This document shows positions 43,415 to 52,690 of a DNA stretch of 64,000 nucleotides, piece by piece. The DNA comes from G963677325 sp963677325. Its GTDB lineage: Bacteria; Bacteroidota; Bacteroidia; Bacteroidales; Prolixibacteraceae. Each line of letters starts with the position of its first letter. Within the stretch, counting starts at the first letter, position 1. The notes under the pieces were generated by a model, which searched no databases, was not told where the DNA came from, and saw only the letters and a program-made list of their open reading frames with translations. The DNA is taken from NCBI GenBank assembly GCA_963677325.2, contig CAXXGM010000005.1, forward strand, positions 123,658 to 187,657. The letters run 5' to 3'. A program made the position numbers and the translations under genes.

Positions 43415-44692
43415 ATGGGAAAAAATAAAGAAACAAGAAGAAATTTCTTAAAGCAAAGCAGTTTAACTGCCGCTGGAATTTCAATCGTACCAAGCCTTGC
43501 TGTAAGTGGTTTGGGACATAAAGCTCCGAGTGACAAGATGAATATTGCCGGAATTGGAATCGGTGGTAAAGGTCATCCCAATCTTAAGGGCATGTCGAAA
43601 GAGAATATCATCGGCTTATGTGACGTTGACTGGAAGTACTCAGAAGGGTGTTTCAAAGATTTTCCTAATGCCAAACGTTACTGGGACTGGCGTAAGATGT
43701 TCGATGAACTGGGGAAATCCATTGATGGAGTAATGGTGGCAACTGCCGACCATTCACATGCGATTGTTGCAGCCACCGCCATTACCCTTGGGAAACACGT
43801 TTATTGCCAGAAGCCGCTTACCCATTCCATTTACGAATCGCGGCTTTTGACAAAACTTGCTGCAAAGCATAAGGTAGCCACCCAAATGGGAAACCAGGCC
43901 AATTCCGGCAACGGGGTTCGCCAGGTCTGCGAATGGATCTGGAATGGTGAAATAGGGGAAGTTAAAGAAGTCCATGCCTGGACTGATCGTCCCATCTGGC
44001 CTCAGGGGCTCCAGCGTCCTACCCAGACAATGAATCCTCCCGGTACTTTAAATTGGGATCTTTTCATTGGCTCTGCCCCGATGCGTCCCTATAATGAGGT
44101 TTATACTCCATGGAACTGGCGTGGCTGGTGGGATTTTGGTACAGGAGCTTTTGGTGACATGGCTTGTCATGTCCTGGATCCGGTATACCGGTCCTTGAAT
44201 TTAGGCTACCCCGAAAAGGTACGCGGCAGTTCAACGGCTATCAACACAGAATCGGCTCCCCAGGCTGAAACGGTTGAGTTTACATTCCCCGCCCGTAAGA
44301 AGATGCCCAAAGTTGCCATGCCTGCTGTTAAAGTGTACTGGTATGACGGGGGCCTCTTCCCCGCAAAGTCTGAACTTCTCCCGGAAGGTGTGAACCTGAT
44401 GGCTGATGGTTTGGGCGGGTGCATCTTTGTCGGGTCGAAGGATACCCTGATATGCGACTGCGGAGGCTTCAAGGCCCGGCTGGTTTCCGGACGGGTTCCA
44501 AATGTGACGCCTTATCTTCGCCGTATTCCGGGAGCTACAGGTTATATCGACGGGCCTCATGAGCAGGATTGGATACGGGCCTGCAAAGAATCGCCGGAGA
44601 ACAGAGTCGAAGGAACCTCAAATTTTTCCTATTCGGGTCCGTTCAATGAAATGGTCCTTCTGGAGTACTGGCAATCCGGTTACAAGGTTTGA
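43415..44692 (+). CDS. Gfo/Idh/MocA family oxidoreductase, Tat-exported (frameshifted near 3' end)
   Basis: 425 residues before an early stop. A twin-arginine signal (RRNFLKQSS) indicates folded export with its NAD(P) cofactor. The Rossmann part has IAGIGIGGKGHPNL, GLCDVDWKYSEGC, GVMVATADHSHAIVAATAIT, and YCQKPLTHS in the place of the EKP motif; the C-terminal part has WDFGTGAFGDMACHVLDPVY. These enzymes oxidise sugars, often at C3, for DUF1080 partners. After NEMVLLE the frame ends as YWQSGYKV; the expected GVLAIRLQGLNKSLRWDAEK is encoded one base over. One missing G in CTGGAG (44660-44665) explains this. Confidence 0.9.
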   Translation: MGKNKETRRNFLKQSSLTAAGISIVPSLAVSGLGHKAPSDKMNIAGIGIGGKGHPNLKGMSKENIIGLCDVDWKYSEGCFKDFPNAKRYWDWRKMFDELGKSIDGVMVATADHSHAIVAATAITLGKHVYCQKPLTHSIYESRLLTKLAAKHKVATQMGNQANSGNGVRQVCEWIWNGEIGEVKEVHAWTDRPIWPQGLQRPTQTMNPPGTLNWDLFIGSAPMRPYNEVYTPWNWRGWWDFGTGAFGDMACHVLDPVYRSLNLGYPEKVRGSSTAINTESAPQAETVEFTFPARKKMPKVAMPAVKVYWYDGGLFPAKSELLPEGVNLMADGLGGCIFVGSKDTLICDCGGFKARLVSGRVPNVTPYLRRIPGATGYIDGPHEQDWIRACKESPENRVEGTSNFSYSGPFNEMVLLEYWQSGYKV

Positions 44693-44907
44693 ATAAATCA
44701 TTGAGATGGGACGCAGAAAAAATGCAGATTACCAATATTTTGCCCACCGATGAACTGAAGCTTATCACTTCCAATGATTTTAAAGTAATTGACGGACATC
44801 CTCATTTCAGGACGAAATATGAGAAATTCAATGCTCTTGAGCGTGCTAACGAGTACATCCGACACACCTACCGAGAGGGTTGGAATCTGCCGGCAATGCC
44901 CTTATAA
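44664..44907 (+). pseudogene. Out-of-frame C-terminus of the Gfo/Idh/MocA gene
   Basis: In this frame the sequence reads VLAIRLQGLNKSLRWDAEKM, then QITNILPTDELKLITSNDFK and ANEYIRHTYREGWNLPAMPL. It is the ordinary tail of the family (WDAEKM...ANEYI...YREGW). It is continuous with the upstream gene once a single base is restored near 44662. It is unlikely to be an independent gene. Confidence 0.85.
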
Positions 44908-45060
44908 TTGATTGAAGGTTTATATGGGAATAAAGAGATAATTTTAGTTTTTAAATTCAGACCTGATAACCGAACGGTCAAACAATAGAATGACTGACTT
45001 AACAACTAAATTAACCTGTATTTCCAATTATTTATTTTTGAAAATTTAAATTATCGAAAT

Positions 45061-46323
45061 ATGAATTCCAGAGAAAACTTAAAGAAAACATTGAATCACC
45101 AACAGCCGGATAAAATTGTGGTTGATTTTGGTGGTACTGCTGTGACCGGCATACATGTAAATGCGATAAGAAATCTTCGTAACCACTATGGATTAAAGGA
45201 TATTCTCATCAAAGTAACCGAACCATTTCAGATGCTCGGAGAAGTTGATAGTGAACTTATGGAGGCCATGGGAATCGATGTATTGGGGGCTTACGGAAGA
45301 AATAATATTTTCGGATATCCAAACTTTGAATGTGAATGGAAGCCTTTTACAGCCAATTGGGGGCAGGAATTGCTTGTGCCGGTCGATTTTCTTTATAAAA
45401 GAGATGCGGATGGGAGCCTTTTGATGTATCCTGCCGGGGATGATACGGTGGAACCTTGTGCAAGGATGCCGCATACAGGCTATTTTTTCGATGCAATTAT
45501 TCGACAGGAACCCATCGATGACAGTAATCTGAATGTCGAGGATAATCTTGAAGAATTTACTCCCGTTACGGATGAAACTCTTGACTACTGGAAAAGAAAT
45601 ATCGAAACCTTATCCGGTTTGGGGAAAGGAATTATTGCAAGTATGGGTGGTACGGCACTGGGGGACATCGCCTTGGTTCCCGGAATGAATCTGAAGCATC
45701 CCAAAGGCATTCGTGACGTGGCTGAATGGTATATGAGTACGGTCATGCGTCCGGATTATGTTCATGCTATTTTTGAAAAGCAAACAGAAATTGCAATAGA
45801 GAATTTCAAGAAGATTTACCCGGTAGTCGGGAACAGGATTGATGCCGTTTTCATCTGCGGAACTGATTTTGGAACACAGAACTCTACCTTTTGTTCTCCT
45901 GAACAGTTCAGGGAGATGTATTTGCCTTACTATAAACGGATCAATGACTGGATCCATCAGAACACCGAATGGAAGACTTTTAAACATTCCTGCGGGGCGG
46001 TTGAGACCTTTATACCTCATTTTATCGAGGCCGGTATTGATATCCTGAATCCGGTTCAGATCAATGCAACAGGCATGGATCCGCATCATCTGAAGAACAC
46101 CTACGGGAAAGATATTGTTTTCTGGGGTGGGGGAGTTGATACACAAAAAATGCTCTCTTTTGGAACTCCAAAGGAAGTAAAGAAACAGGTGATTGAAAAC
46201 TGTGAGATCTTTGGCAAAGACGGAGGATTTGTCTTTAACACGGTGCATAATATCCAGGCCAATGTTCCTGCAGAAAATCTGGCAGCCATGATGGAAGGGA
46301 TCAAAGAGTTTAATGGAAATTAA
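45061..46323 (+). CDS. Uroporphyrinogen decarboxylase-family methyltransferase
   Basis: 420 residues, URO-D/MtaA superfamily TIM barrel: MNSRENLKKTLNHQQPDKIV at the start, WKTFKHSCGAVETFIPHFIE with the HxCG zinc-ligand pattern, ILNPVQINATGMDPHHLKNT, VFWGGGVDTQKMLSFG and a C-terminal HNIQANVPAENLAAMMEGI. In corrinoid systems such proteins move methyl groups between a methylated substrate or thiol and a corrinoid protein. The usual third ligand in a GCxLPPxTP segment is replaced by HNIQANVPAEN, marking a separate subfamily. It is the first gene of the methyl-transfer block; its substrate is unknown. Confidence 0.88.
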   Translation: MNSRENLKKTLNHQQPDKIVVDFGGTAVTGIHVNAIRNLRNHYGLKDILIKVTEPFQMLGEVDSELMEAMGIDVLGAYGRNNIFGYPNFECEWKPFTANWGQELLVPVDFLYKRDADGSLLMYPAGDDTVEPCARMPHTGYFFDAIIRQEPIDDSNLNVEDNLEEFTPVTDETLDYWKRNIETLSGLGKGIIASMGGTALGDIALVPGMNLKHPKGIRDVAEWYMSTVMRPDYVHAIFEKQTEIAIENFKKIYPVVGNRIDAVFICGTDFGTQNSTFCSPEQFREMYLPYYKRINDWIHQNTEWKTFKHSCGAVETFIPHFIEAGIDILNPVQINATGMDPHHLKNTYGKDIVFWGGGVDTQKMLSFGTPKEVKKQVIENCEIFGKDGGFVFNTVHNIQANVPAENLAAMMEGIKEFNGN

Positions 46324-46502
46324 TTTTCAATATCCGTTCCCGGAAAAAGTAGGAAGGTAGGAAAGTAGGGAAATAATATGTAAACTATTTGGAAATATTG
46401 CATAAAGAATAGAAACATACATTGTATAATGATCTGTATTTCTGTGACATGAAAATTTAAAAATGGTTTGCAATTTATAAAAGGTTAAAAATTCATTTTA
46501 AG

Positions 46503-48395
46503 ATGGGAAGGTTTCTGTCTAATTTGTTACTGTCGATGTTGATAACCTCGGCAGTTTGTGCCAAAGAATATCATGTGTCGGTAAACGGGAGCGATAAGAA
46601 TGAAGGTTCAGCTTCAAAACCATTTAAGACGATCAATTTTGCGGCTCAATTGGCAAAACCTGGTGATGTGATCACTGTTCATGCCGGAACTTACAGAGAA
46701 TGGATCAATCCTGCCCGTGGTGGTGAGAGCGATTCAAAAAGAATCATCTATCGTGCTGCTAAAGGAGAAAAGGTAGAGATTAAAGGATCTGAGATTATAA
46801 CAGGATGGAAAAGTGAAAAAGAAGGGGTGTGGAAAGTAATTATTCCGAACTCCTTTTTTGGCGATTACAATCCATACAAGGATTCAATCTACGGAGATTG
46901 GTTCACAAGCTATGGCAGGATTCATCATACGGGGGAAGTTTTCCTGAATGGTAAATCATTGTATGAGATGGCTAAAATGGATAAAGTTCTCAACCCGGTA
47001 GCGAATACAAAAATTAATGATCCTGAAGCATCAACCTATAACTGGTATTGTGAAAGTGATGATAAAAGCACCACTATATGGGCTAATTTTCATCAATTCG
47101 ATCCTAATAAAGAGTTAGTTGAAATCAGCACCAGGAAGACTTGCTTTTACCCGGATAAACCTGGAATAAATTATCTTACAATTCAGGGCTTTCATATCAG
47201 CCAGGCGGCCACACAATGGGGTGCTCCTACAGCCGAACAAATTGGGATGATTTCCACACATTGGAACAAAGGCTGGATTATTGAGAATAATGTAATCAGT
47301 GATTCCAAATGTTCCGGCATTACATTGGGAAAAGAAAGAGGAACAGGTCATAATGTGTGGTCTGCAAACAGAAGCCTTGATGGTTCGATCCATTACATTG
47401 AGACCATATTCAAAACACTACGGAATGGATGGAGCAAAGAGAATATCGGTTCTCATATTGTAAGGAACAATGTTATTTTCAATTGTGAACAAACAGGTAT
47501 TTGTGGCAGCATGGGGGCAGCGTTCAGTATAATTGAGAATAATCATATTTATAACATCTGGGCTAAACGACAATTTAGCGGAGCCGAGATTGGAGGAATT
47601 AAATTTCATGGAGCCATTGATACAAAAATAGAGAAGAATCATATTCATGATTGCGGTCGCGGTATATGGCTTGATTGGATGGCGCAGGGAGCGAGAGTCA
47701 CAAGAAATTTATTGCATAATAACGATGTTGAGGATCTCTTTATGGAAGTAAATCATGGGCCGATACTTGTAGATAATAATTTGCTTCTTTCCAGAATAGG
47801 CATCAATCAAATGTCGCAAGGTTCGGCTATTGTTCATAACTTAATTGCAGGTCAACTTTTTACAAGACCTGAAATGAGCCGTTTTACTCCATATCATCTT
47901 CCACATTCAACGGATGTTGCGGGTTTATCCAATATTTTTTCGGGTGATGACCGTTATTATAATAATATTTTCCTTGGGATAGGACCCGAATTAAAAGCCG
48001 GTGATATAAGATATAACTACGGTACGGTTGGTTATCAGTGGGCTAAACTACCGACCTGGGTCGATGGCAACATCTATTTCGGGAAAGCAGTTCCTTACAA
48101 ACTTGAAATCAATAAAGCCGAAATACATGATTTCATACCTGAATTCAAAATAACGGAGGAGAGTGGACATGCATATCTGAATATGACCTGGAACGAAAAG
48201 AATGCTTTGCCGAAAACTAAGTTAATTACTACTGAGCTGCTCGGGAAAGCCAAGATGCCCAATGAAGGATTCGAAAATCCCAATGGAACACCGATCTTGA
48301 TTGATCATGACTATGCCGGAAAGGTGCGATCAAAATTAAATCCCACTCCGGGGCCTTTTGAGGATATAGAAGCGGAAAAGATCCGAGTATGGTAA
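46503..48395 (+). CDS. Secreted right-handed parallel beta-helix protein
   Basis: 630 residues with a signal peptide (LLLSMLITSAVCAKE). It opens with the DUF1565-type segment YHVSVNGSDKNEGSASKPFK and TINFAAQLAKPGDVITVHAG. Many beta-helix rungs follow (GWIIENNVISDSKCSGITLG, SHIVRNNVIFNCEQTGICG, TKIEKNHIHDCGRGIWLDWM). Folds of this sort are used by polysaccharide lyases, epimerases and hydrolases; the family is not resolved further. Its place between methyltransferase and corrinoid genes suggests that it works on the same extracellular, probably polysaccharide, material. Confidence 0.82.
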   Translation: MGRFLSNLLLSMLITSAVCAKEYHVSVNGSDKNEGSASKPFKTINFAAQLAKPGDVITVHAGTYREWINPARGGESDSKRIIYRAAKGEKVEIKGSEIITGWKSEKEGVWKVIIPNSFFGDYNPYKDSIYGDWFTSYGRIHHTGEVFLNGKSLYEMAKMDKVLNPVANTKINDPEASTYNWYCESDDKSTTIWANFHQFDPNKELVEISTRKTCFYPDKPGINYLTIQGFHISQAATQWGAPTAEQIGMISTHWNKGWIIENNVISDSKCSGITLGKERGTGHNVWSANRSLDGSIHYIETIFKTLRNGWSKENIGSHIVRNNVIFNCEQTGICGSMGAAFSIIENNHIYNIWAKRQFSGAEIGGIKFHGAIDTKIEKNHIHDCGRGIWLDWMAQGARVTRNLLHNNDVEDLFMEVNHGPILVDNNLLLSRIGINQMSQGSAIVHNLIAGQLFTRPEMSRFTPYHLPHSTDVAGLSNIFSGDDRYYNNIFLGIGPELKAGDIRYNYGTVGYQWAKLPTWVDGNIYFGKAVPYKLEINKAEIHDFIPEFKITEESGHAYLNMTWNEKNALPKTKLITTELLGKAKMPNEGFENPNGTPILIDHDYAGKVRSKLNPTPGPFEDIEAEKIRVW

Positions 48396-48495
48396 TTATC
48401 TATCTTCTTTTATAGTGAAAAATAGTTTAATAATAATATTTTTGAGATTAATAAAAATAAACCTTAACTGTAGAAATTTTAAAAAATAATAAACA

Positions 48496-49161
48496 ATGGA
48501 AGAATTACTTGAAAAACTTGCTTATTGTGTTGAATTCGGAAAGATTAACCTTGCTTCACCGTATCCGCCGGATATGCGTGGTCAGGAAGGTGCTGATGAA
48601 TTAACAAAAAAAGCATTGGAAATGGGAATCACCCCTAACGATGTATTGAATAAAGGTCTTGTTGTGGGAATGGGTAAAGTAGGTGTAAAATTCCGTGAAA
48701 ATAAGGTATTCGTTCCTCAGGTGCTGATGAGTGCAAAAGCAATGAGTTTTGGTATGGCACATTTGAAACCATTCTTTACAGACGGCTCGGTTGTGCGCAA
48801 AGGGAAAATGGTCATCGGAACTGTTGAAGGTGACCTTCATGATATAGGCAAAAACCTTGTTGCCATGATGGTTGAAGGCAGTGGCTGGGAAGTCATTGAT
48901 CTTGGTACAGACGTTAAAGCTGAACGTTTTGTTGAAGCAGTTCAAGCGAATCCTGGTGCTGTTGTTGGACTCTCAGCTCTTCTGACTACCACAATGGTTA
49001 ATATGGAGAAGATCGTTAAAGCCGTTAAGGAAGCTGTTCCCGGGACTATCGTTGCAATAGGTGGAGCTCCTGTAACTCAGAACTTCAGTGATAAAATTGG
49101 TGCAGACGTTTACTCTGCTGATCCACAGGGCATCATTGATTATTTAAAAAAGTTGAATTAA
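48496..49161 (+). CDS. Corrinoid (B12-binding) methyl-carrier protein
   Basis: 221 residues, the size of free corrinoid proteins such as MtaC/MtbC. An N-terminal helical cap (about 15-95, ALEMGITPNDVLNKGLVVGM, VPQVLMSAKAM) matches the B12-binding-2 domain. The Rossmann domain has GTVEGDLHDIGKNLVAMMVE with the cofactor ligand set D113-x-H115-x-x-G118, then GLSALLTTTMVNM and AIGGAPVTQNFSDKIGADVY. The His replaces the dimethylbenzimidazole of cobalamin, and the cobalt carries the methyl group. It lies between two URO-D-type methyltransferases, its likely donors. Confidence 0.95.
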   Translation: MEELLEKLAYCVEFGKINLASPYPPDMRGQEGADELTKKALEMGITPNDVLNKGLVVGMGKVGVKFRENKVFVPQVLMSAKAMSFGMAHLKPFFTDGSVVRKGKMVIGTVEGDLHDIGKNLVAMMVEGSGWEVIDLGTDVKAERFVEAVQANPGAVVGLSALLTTTMVNMEKIVKAVKEAVPGTIVAIGGAPVTQNFSDKIGADVYSADPQGIIDYLKKLN

Positions 49162-49222
49162 TAAATGTTTCAAGGTTCCAGTGTTTTAATCATTGAGACT
49201 TTGAACATAGTTGGAACATAAA

Positions 49223-50842
49223 ATGACAGGTAAAGAAAGAATTCGAAAAGCCTTCCGACTTGAGAAGACAGATACCGTTCCATGGGTACCTTTTGTGGGA
49301 GTTCATGGGGGAAGTTTGATCGGAGTGAGCGCTAAAGAATATTTATGCTCATCGGATCATATTATCGATGGAATAACCAGAGCTGTTGATCTATACGATC
49401 CTGATGGAGTGCCTGTTATGTTTGATTTACAGCTTGAGGCTGAATTGCTTGGCTGTAAATTAAACTGGTCAGAACAAAATCCACCTGCAGTTATTTCTCA
49501 TCCTCTGATTGATGGCAAATCCATAGAGGACTTAGTTATTCCGAATGTCACTGACGGACGTTTGCCTATTGCCATGGAAGCCACAAGACGTTTACGCGAA
49601 AAATATCCGGATCTGGCAATTTATGGACTAATAACAGGTCCGTTTACCCTTGCTTTACATTTGTTGGGAACAGATATTTTTACCCGGCTTTTTGAAGATC
49701 CGGAATACATTGAACAGCTTTTTACTTTTTGCAAGAAAGTAGCAAAAAGAATGATCGATTATTATACCGAGTCAGGCTGTGATGTAATTGCGGTAGTTGA
49801 TCCCATGACCAGCCAGATTGATCCGGGTACTTTTGAAATGTCCGTGAGCCCAATGATGACCGAGATCTTTGAATACATCAGAGAGAAGGGAGTCCTGAGT
49901 TCTTTTTTTGTCTGCGGACATGCCCAGCAGAATATTGAGGTGATGTGTAAATGCAAACCGGACAACATCAGTATTGATGAAAATATTCCGCTTGATTTTG
50001 TAAAAGAAATTGCCCTCAGGCATAAGATCAGTTTCGGAGGAAATCTTCAGTTGACTGTTGTTCTTCTAATGGGAACACAGGAAGATGTGAAATTTAATTC
50101 GCTGGATTGTCTGGATTTAGGGGGAGACCTTGGTTTCATTCTCTCCCCGGGCTGTGATCTTCCAATGGCAACACCTCCTGAGAATCTTATGGCTGTTACT
50201 AAAATGGCCAGAGATCCTTATGAAAGGGAAGTGGTAAGAGCCATGACAAGACAAAATCAGGGACTGAAATTGCTAAACATGAAAGATTACGGGCAGACCG
50301 AGAAGGTAGTAGTGGACATCATCACTCTCGATTCCGAATCGTGTGCTCCCTGTCAGTATATGGTTGAGGCTGTTAAGAAAATTGCACCCCATTTTGACGG
50401 AATCGTTGAATGGAGGGAACATGCCATCAAACAGATGTCGGGAGTGACTTTTATGGCCTCTCTGATGGTGAAAAATATACCCACGATCTGTATTGACGGG
50501 AAGATCTCTTTTGTCAGCCAGATTCCCCCTAAAAACGATCTGATCGCTGCAATTCAGAAAAGGATCAATGAGAAGTTACGGCTTAAGATCCAGGCAAAAA
50601 ATGGCGAATTCATTGTGATAGGAAAGGATGAGGAGGAGATAAAAGAATTGAAATCAAGGATTAAAACTGCTTTTCTTCAGACCGGTAAAACAATTGATGT
50701 TAAATACATTACCGGTAATGATAAAATGTCTGAATTTGCACTGAATTCTTCTCCTGCGGTTATTCTTCGGACAAATACAGTAAAATCACAGGGAAAAATT
50801 CCTTCGGTGGACGTGATCATTGAATGGCTTAAGGAAGTTTAA
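49223..50842 (+). CDS. URO-D-family methyltransferase fused to thioredoxin-like domains
   Basis: 539 residues from ATG 49223; a TTG at 49211 is in frame, but the family begins MTGKERIRKAF. Residues about 1-335 are the URO-D/MtaA barrel (GLITGPFTLALHLLGTDIFT, SGCDVIAVVDPMTSQIDPGT, FFVCGHAQQNIEVM, FILSPGCDLPMATPPENLMA) with Cys ligands in VCGH and PGCDLP. From about 365 there is a thioredoxin-like domain with C374-A-P-C377, then a second domain of similar length (about 455-539) without CxxC. A redox partner built into the methyltransferase could keep a thiol or zinc ligand reduced. It is 61 bases after the corrinoid gene. Confidence 0.88.
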   Translation: MTGKERIRKAFRLEKTDTVPWVPFVGVHGGSLIGVSAKEYLCSSDHIIDGITRAVDLYDPDGVPVMFDLQLEAELLGCKLNWSEQNPPAVISHPLIDGKSIEDLVIPNVTDGRLPIAMEATRRLREKYPDLAIYGLITGPFTLALHLLGTDIFTRLFEDPEYIEQLFTFCKKVAKRMIDYYTESGCDVIAVVDPMTSQIDPGTFEMSVSPMMTEIFEYIREKGVLSSFFVCGHAQQNIEVMCKCKPDNISIDENIPLDFVKEIALRHKISFGGNLQLTVVLLMGTQEDVKFNSLDCLDLGGDLGFILSPGCDLPMATPPENLMAVTKMARDPYEREVVRAMTRQNQGLKLLNMKDYGQTEKVVVDIITLDSESCAPCQYMVEAVKKIAPHFDGIVEWREHAIKQMSGVTFMASLMVKNIPTICIDGKISFVSQIPPKNDLIAAIQKRINEKLRLKIQAKNGEFIVIGKDEEEIKELKSRIKTAFLQTGKTIDVKYITGNDKMSEFALNSSPAVILRTNTVKSQGKIPSVDVIIEWLKEV

Positions 50843-50881
50843 ATTTAAATTACGAATTACGAATTACGAATCGAAGAATTA

Positions 50882-51769
50882 ATGAAGAAGATCACCGAGA
50901 AGGTTAAGCAAGGCAGGGTATTAATTTCTGACGGAGCATGGGGAACTTTTTTGCATGCCAAAGGATTGGGTCCATCAGAATGCCCGGAAAAATGGAACAT
51001 TGATCATCCTGAAGATGTAAGAGATATTGCAACTAGTTACATCAACGCCGGAGCAGATATGGTGGAAACGAACAGCTTTGGAGCTAACAGCTTTAAACTG
51101 TCTCATTATCATCTGAGTAATCAAGCTTCTGAATTGAATGAAGCCGCGGCCGCAATTTCACGTAAAGCCGCCGGAAACAGCAGGATTGTTTTGGGATCTG
51201 TTGGACCTACAGGTAAGATTCTCATGATGGGAGAGGTGACAGAAGAGGAGATTTATGATTCTTTTAAGGACCAGGTTATAGCCCTCGAGAAAGGTGGCGC
51301 CGATGCCATCATCATTGAGACTATGTCTGATCTGGATGAAGCTAAACTGGCCATTAAAGCCACCAGGGAAAATACTTCCTGTGAGATTATATGCACCATG
51401 ACTTTTGAACGGACCGTAAATGGAGAATACCGGACGATGATGGGAGTTTCGCCCTCTGAAATGTTACAGGTATTGGTGCCCGAGGGTGTAGATATCATTG
51501 GAGCCAATTGCGGAAATGGGATTGAAGGGATGGTTGGAATAGTAAAAGAGATACGATCAATCGACAAGGATATCCCAGTTCTGGTTCATGCAAATGCAGG
51601 AATGCCTGTTTACCAGGATGGTAAAACGCACTTTCCTGAATCTCCTGAGCAAACAGCCAGATTTGTAAGAGCAATAATCAATGCAGGAGTTAATATTATA
51701 GGTGGTTGCTGCGGAACAACTCCTGAGCATATCAGACAGATTGCGAAAGTTGTTTCTGAATTGAATTAA
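50882..51769 (+). CDS. Homocysteine S-methyltransferase (MetH N-terminal module as a free protein)
   Basis: 295 residues, with only the Hcy-binding barrel. Motifs: LISDGAWGTFLHAKGLG, GADMVETNSFGANSFKLSHY, VLGSVGPTGKILMMG, and the zinc ligands Cys in GANCGNGIEGM and the pair in GGCCGTTPEHI. This is module 1 of cobalamin-dependent methionine synthase, here separated from the folate and B12 modules. It presumably takes methyl from the corrinoid protein encoded two genes upstream and makes methionine. It is 39 bases after the thioredoxin-fused methyltransferase. Confidence 0.93.
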   Translation: MKKITEKVKQGRVLISDGAWGTFLHAKGLGPSECPEKWNIDHPEDVRDIATSYINAGADMVETNSFGANSFKLSHYHLSNQASELNEAAAAISRKAAGNSRIVLGSVGPTGKILMMGEVTEEEIYDSFKDQVIALEKGGADAIIIETMSDLDEAKLAIKATRENTSCEIICTMTFERTVNGEYRTMMGVSPSEMLQVLVPEGVDIIGANCGNGIEGMVGIVKEIRSIDKDIPVLVHANAGMPVYQDGKTHFPESPEQTARFVRAIINAGVNIIGGCCGTTPEHIRQIAKVVSELN

Positions 51770-51775
51770 CGGATC

Positions 51776-52690
51776 ATGACAAAGATTCCTTTCTATCTTG
51801 TAACCGGATTTCTTGGCAGCGGTAAAACAACTTTACTGAAAAGATATCTTGAGACTTTTTCTGAGACAAGAAAGATTGCAATCATCCAGAATGAATATGC
51901 AGAAGTCAATATAGACACAAGTGAATTAAAGAAAACGGGGAAATCTTTTGATATCCTCGAGATGAACAATGGATCTGTTTTCTGTGTCTGCCTTTTGGGT
52001 GATTTTGTCCGCTCACTGAATGAATTCATTCTTGAGTATCATCCTGATGTGGTGATACTGGAAGCATCGGGGCTTTCTGATCCAATCAGCGTCAGTCAGA
52101 TGTTGTCAGCACCTGCGCTAAGAAATCTGGTCTGGCTTTCTCATACTTATACTGTTGTTGATGCACTGAACTTTGAGAAAACGTTGCAGCGGGTTAGAAG
52201 AAATCTGCATCAGATACAGATAGCAGATACCATTATTCTTAATAAATGTGATTTAGCAGCCGATCATATAGCCGGAATTGAGTCCAGGATTAAAAGTATC
52301 AACCCCTTCGCTGATATCATAAAAACTGCTTATTGCGATATTATTTTCGATGAAAAATTTAAGTTCCGTCCACCCTCCTTTGCAGTAAATGGTTCAGTCA
52401 GGGAAGATGGAGGAAGGCCGGATATAGATTCTGTTGTTATTAAAACAACAAAAATCATATCGTCTGCCAATCTTGATCTATTCCTGCATAAATGGACAAG
52501 AAGGACCTATCGGATGAAAGGTTATGTAAATACCGATGCGGGTGGAATGGCCCTTCAGAGTAGTTTTGAACAATTCGAATTATTTGAAATTTCCAATTAT
52601 AACAATCCCACTCAACTTGTTATCTTAGGGCCGGATCTTGGCGATAGATTGGTGCAAAAAGAATTTGAAGAATTATGTATCACGAAGTAA
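51776..52690 (+). CDS. CobW/G3E-family GTPase
   Basis: 304 residues: P-loop GFLGSGKTTLLKR, switch region VNIDTSEL, the metal-binding segment NNGSVFCVCLLGDF, ASGLSDPISV, the G4 motif LNKCDLAA, and a CobW C-terminal domain (about 215-300). The usual CxCC is changed to CVC with an FC before it, a variant. G3E GTPases insert metals into enzymes. In this setting the client may be the zinc-dependent methyltransferases or the cobalt centre. It begins six bases after the homocysteine methyltransferase, and its end overlaps the next gene by 16 bases. Confidence 0.9.
   Translation: MTKIPFYLVTGFLGSGKTTLLKRYLETFSETRKIAIIQNEYAEVNIDTSELKKTGKSFDILEMNNGSVFCVCLLGDFVRSLNEFILEYHPDVVILEASGLSDPISVSQMLSAPALRNLVWLSHTYTVVDALNFEKTLQRVRRNLHQIQIADTIILNKCDLAADHIAGIESRIKSINPFADIIKTAYCDIIFDEKFKFRPPSFAVNGSVREDGGRPDIDSVVIKTTKIISSANLDLFLHKWTRRTYRMKGYVNTDAGGMALQSSFEQFELFEISNYNNPTQLVILGPDLGDRLVQKEFEELCITK

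Noticed and set aside
45061..48500. Cobalamin riboswitch ahead of the corrinoid genes
   Set aside because: I looked in 44908-45060, 46324-46502 and 48396-48495 for the B12-box and found nothing convincing by eye; the spacers are short and AT-rich. A covariance search would settle it.
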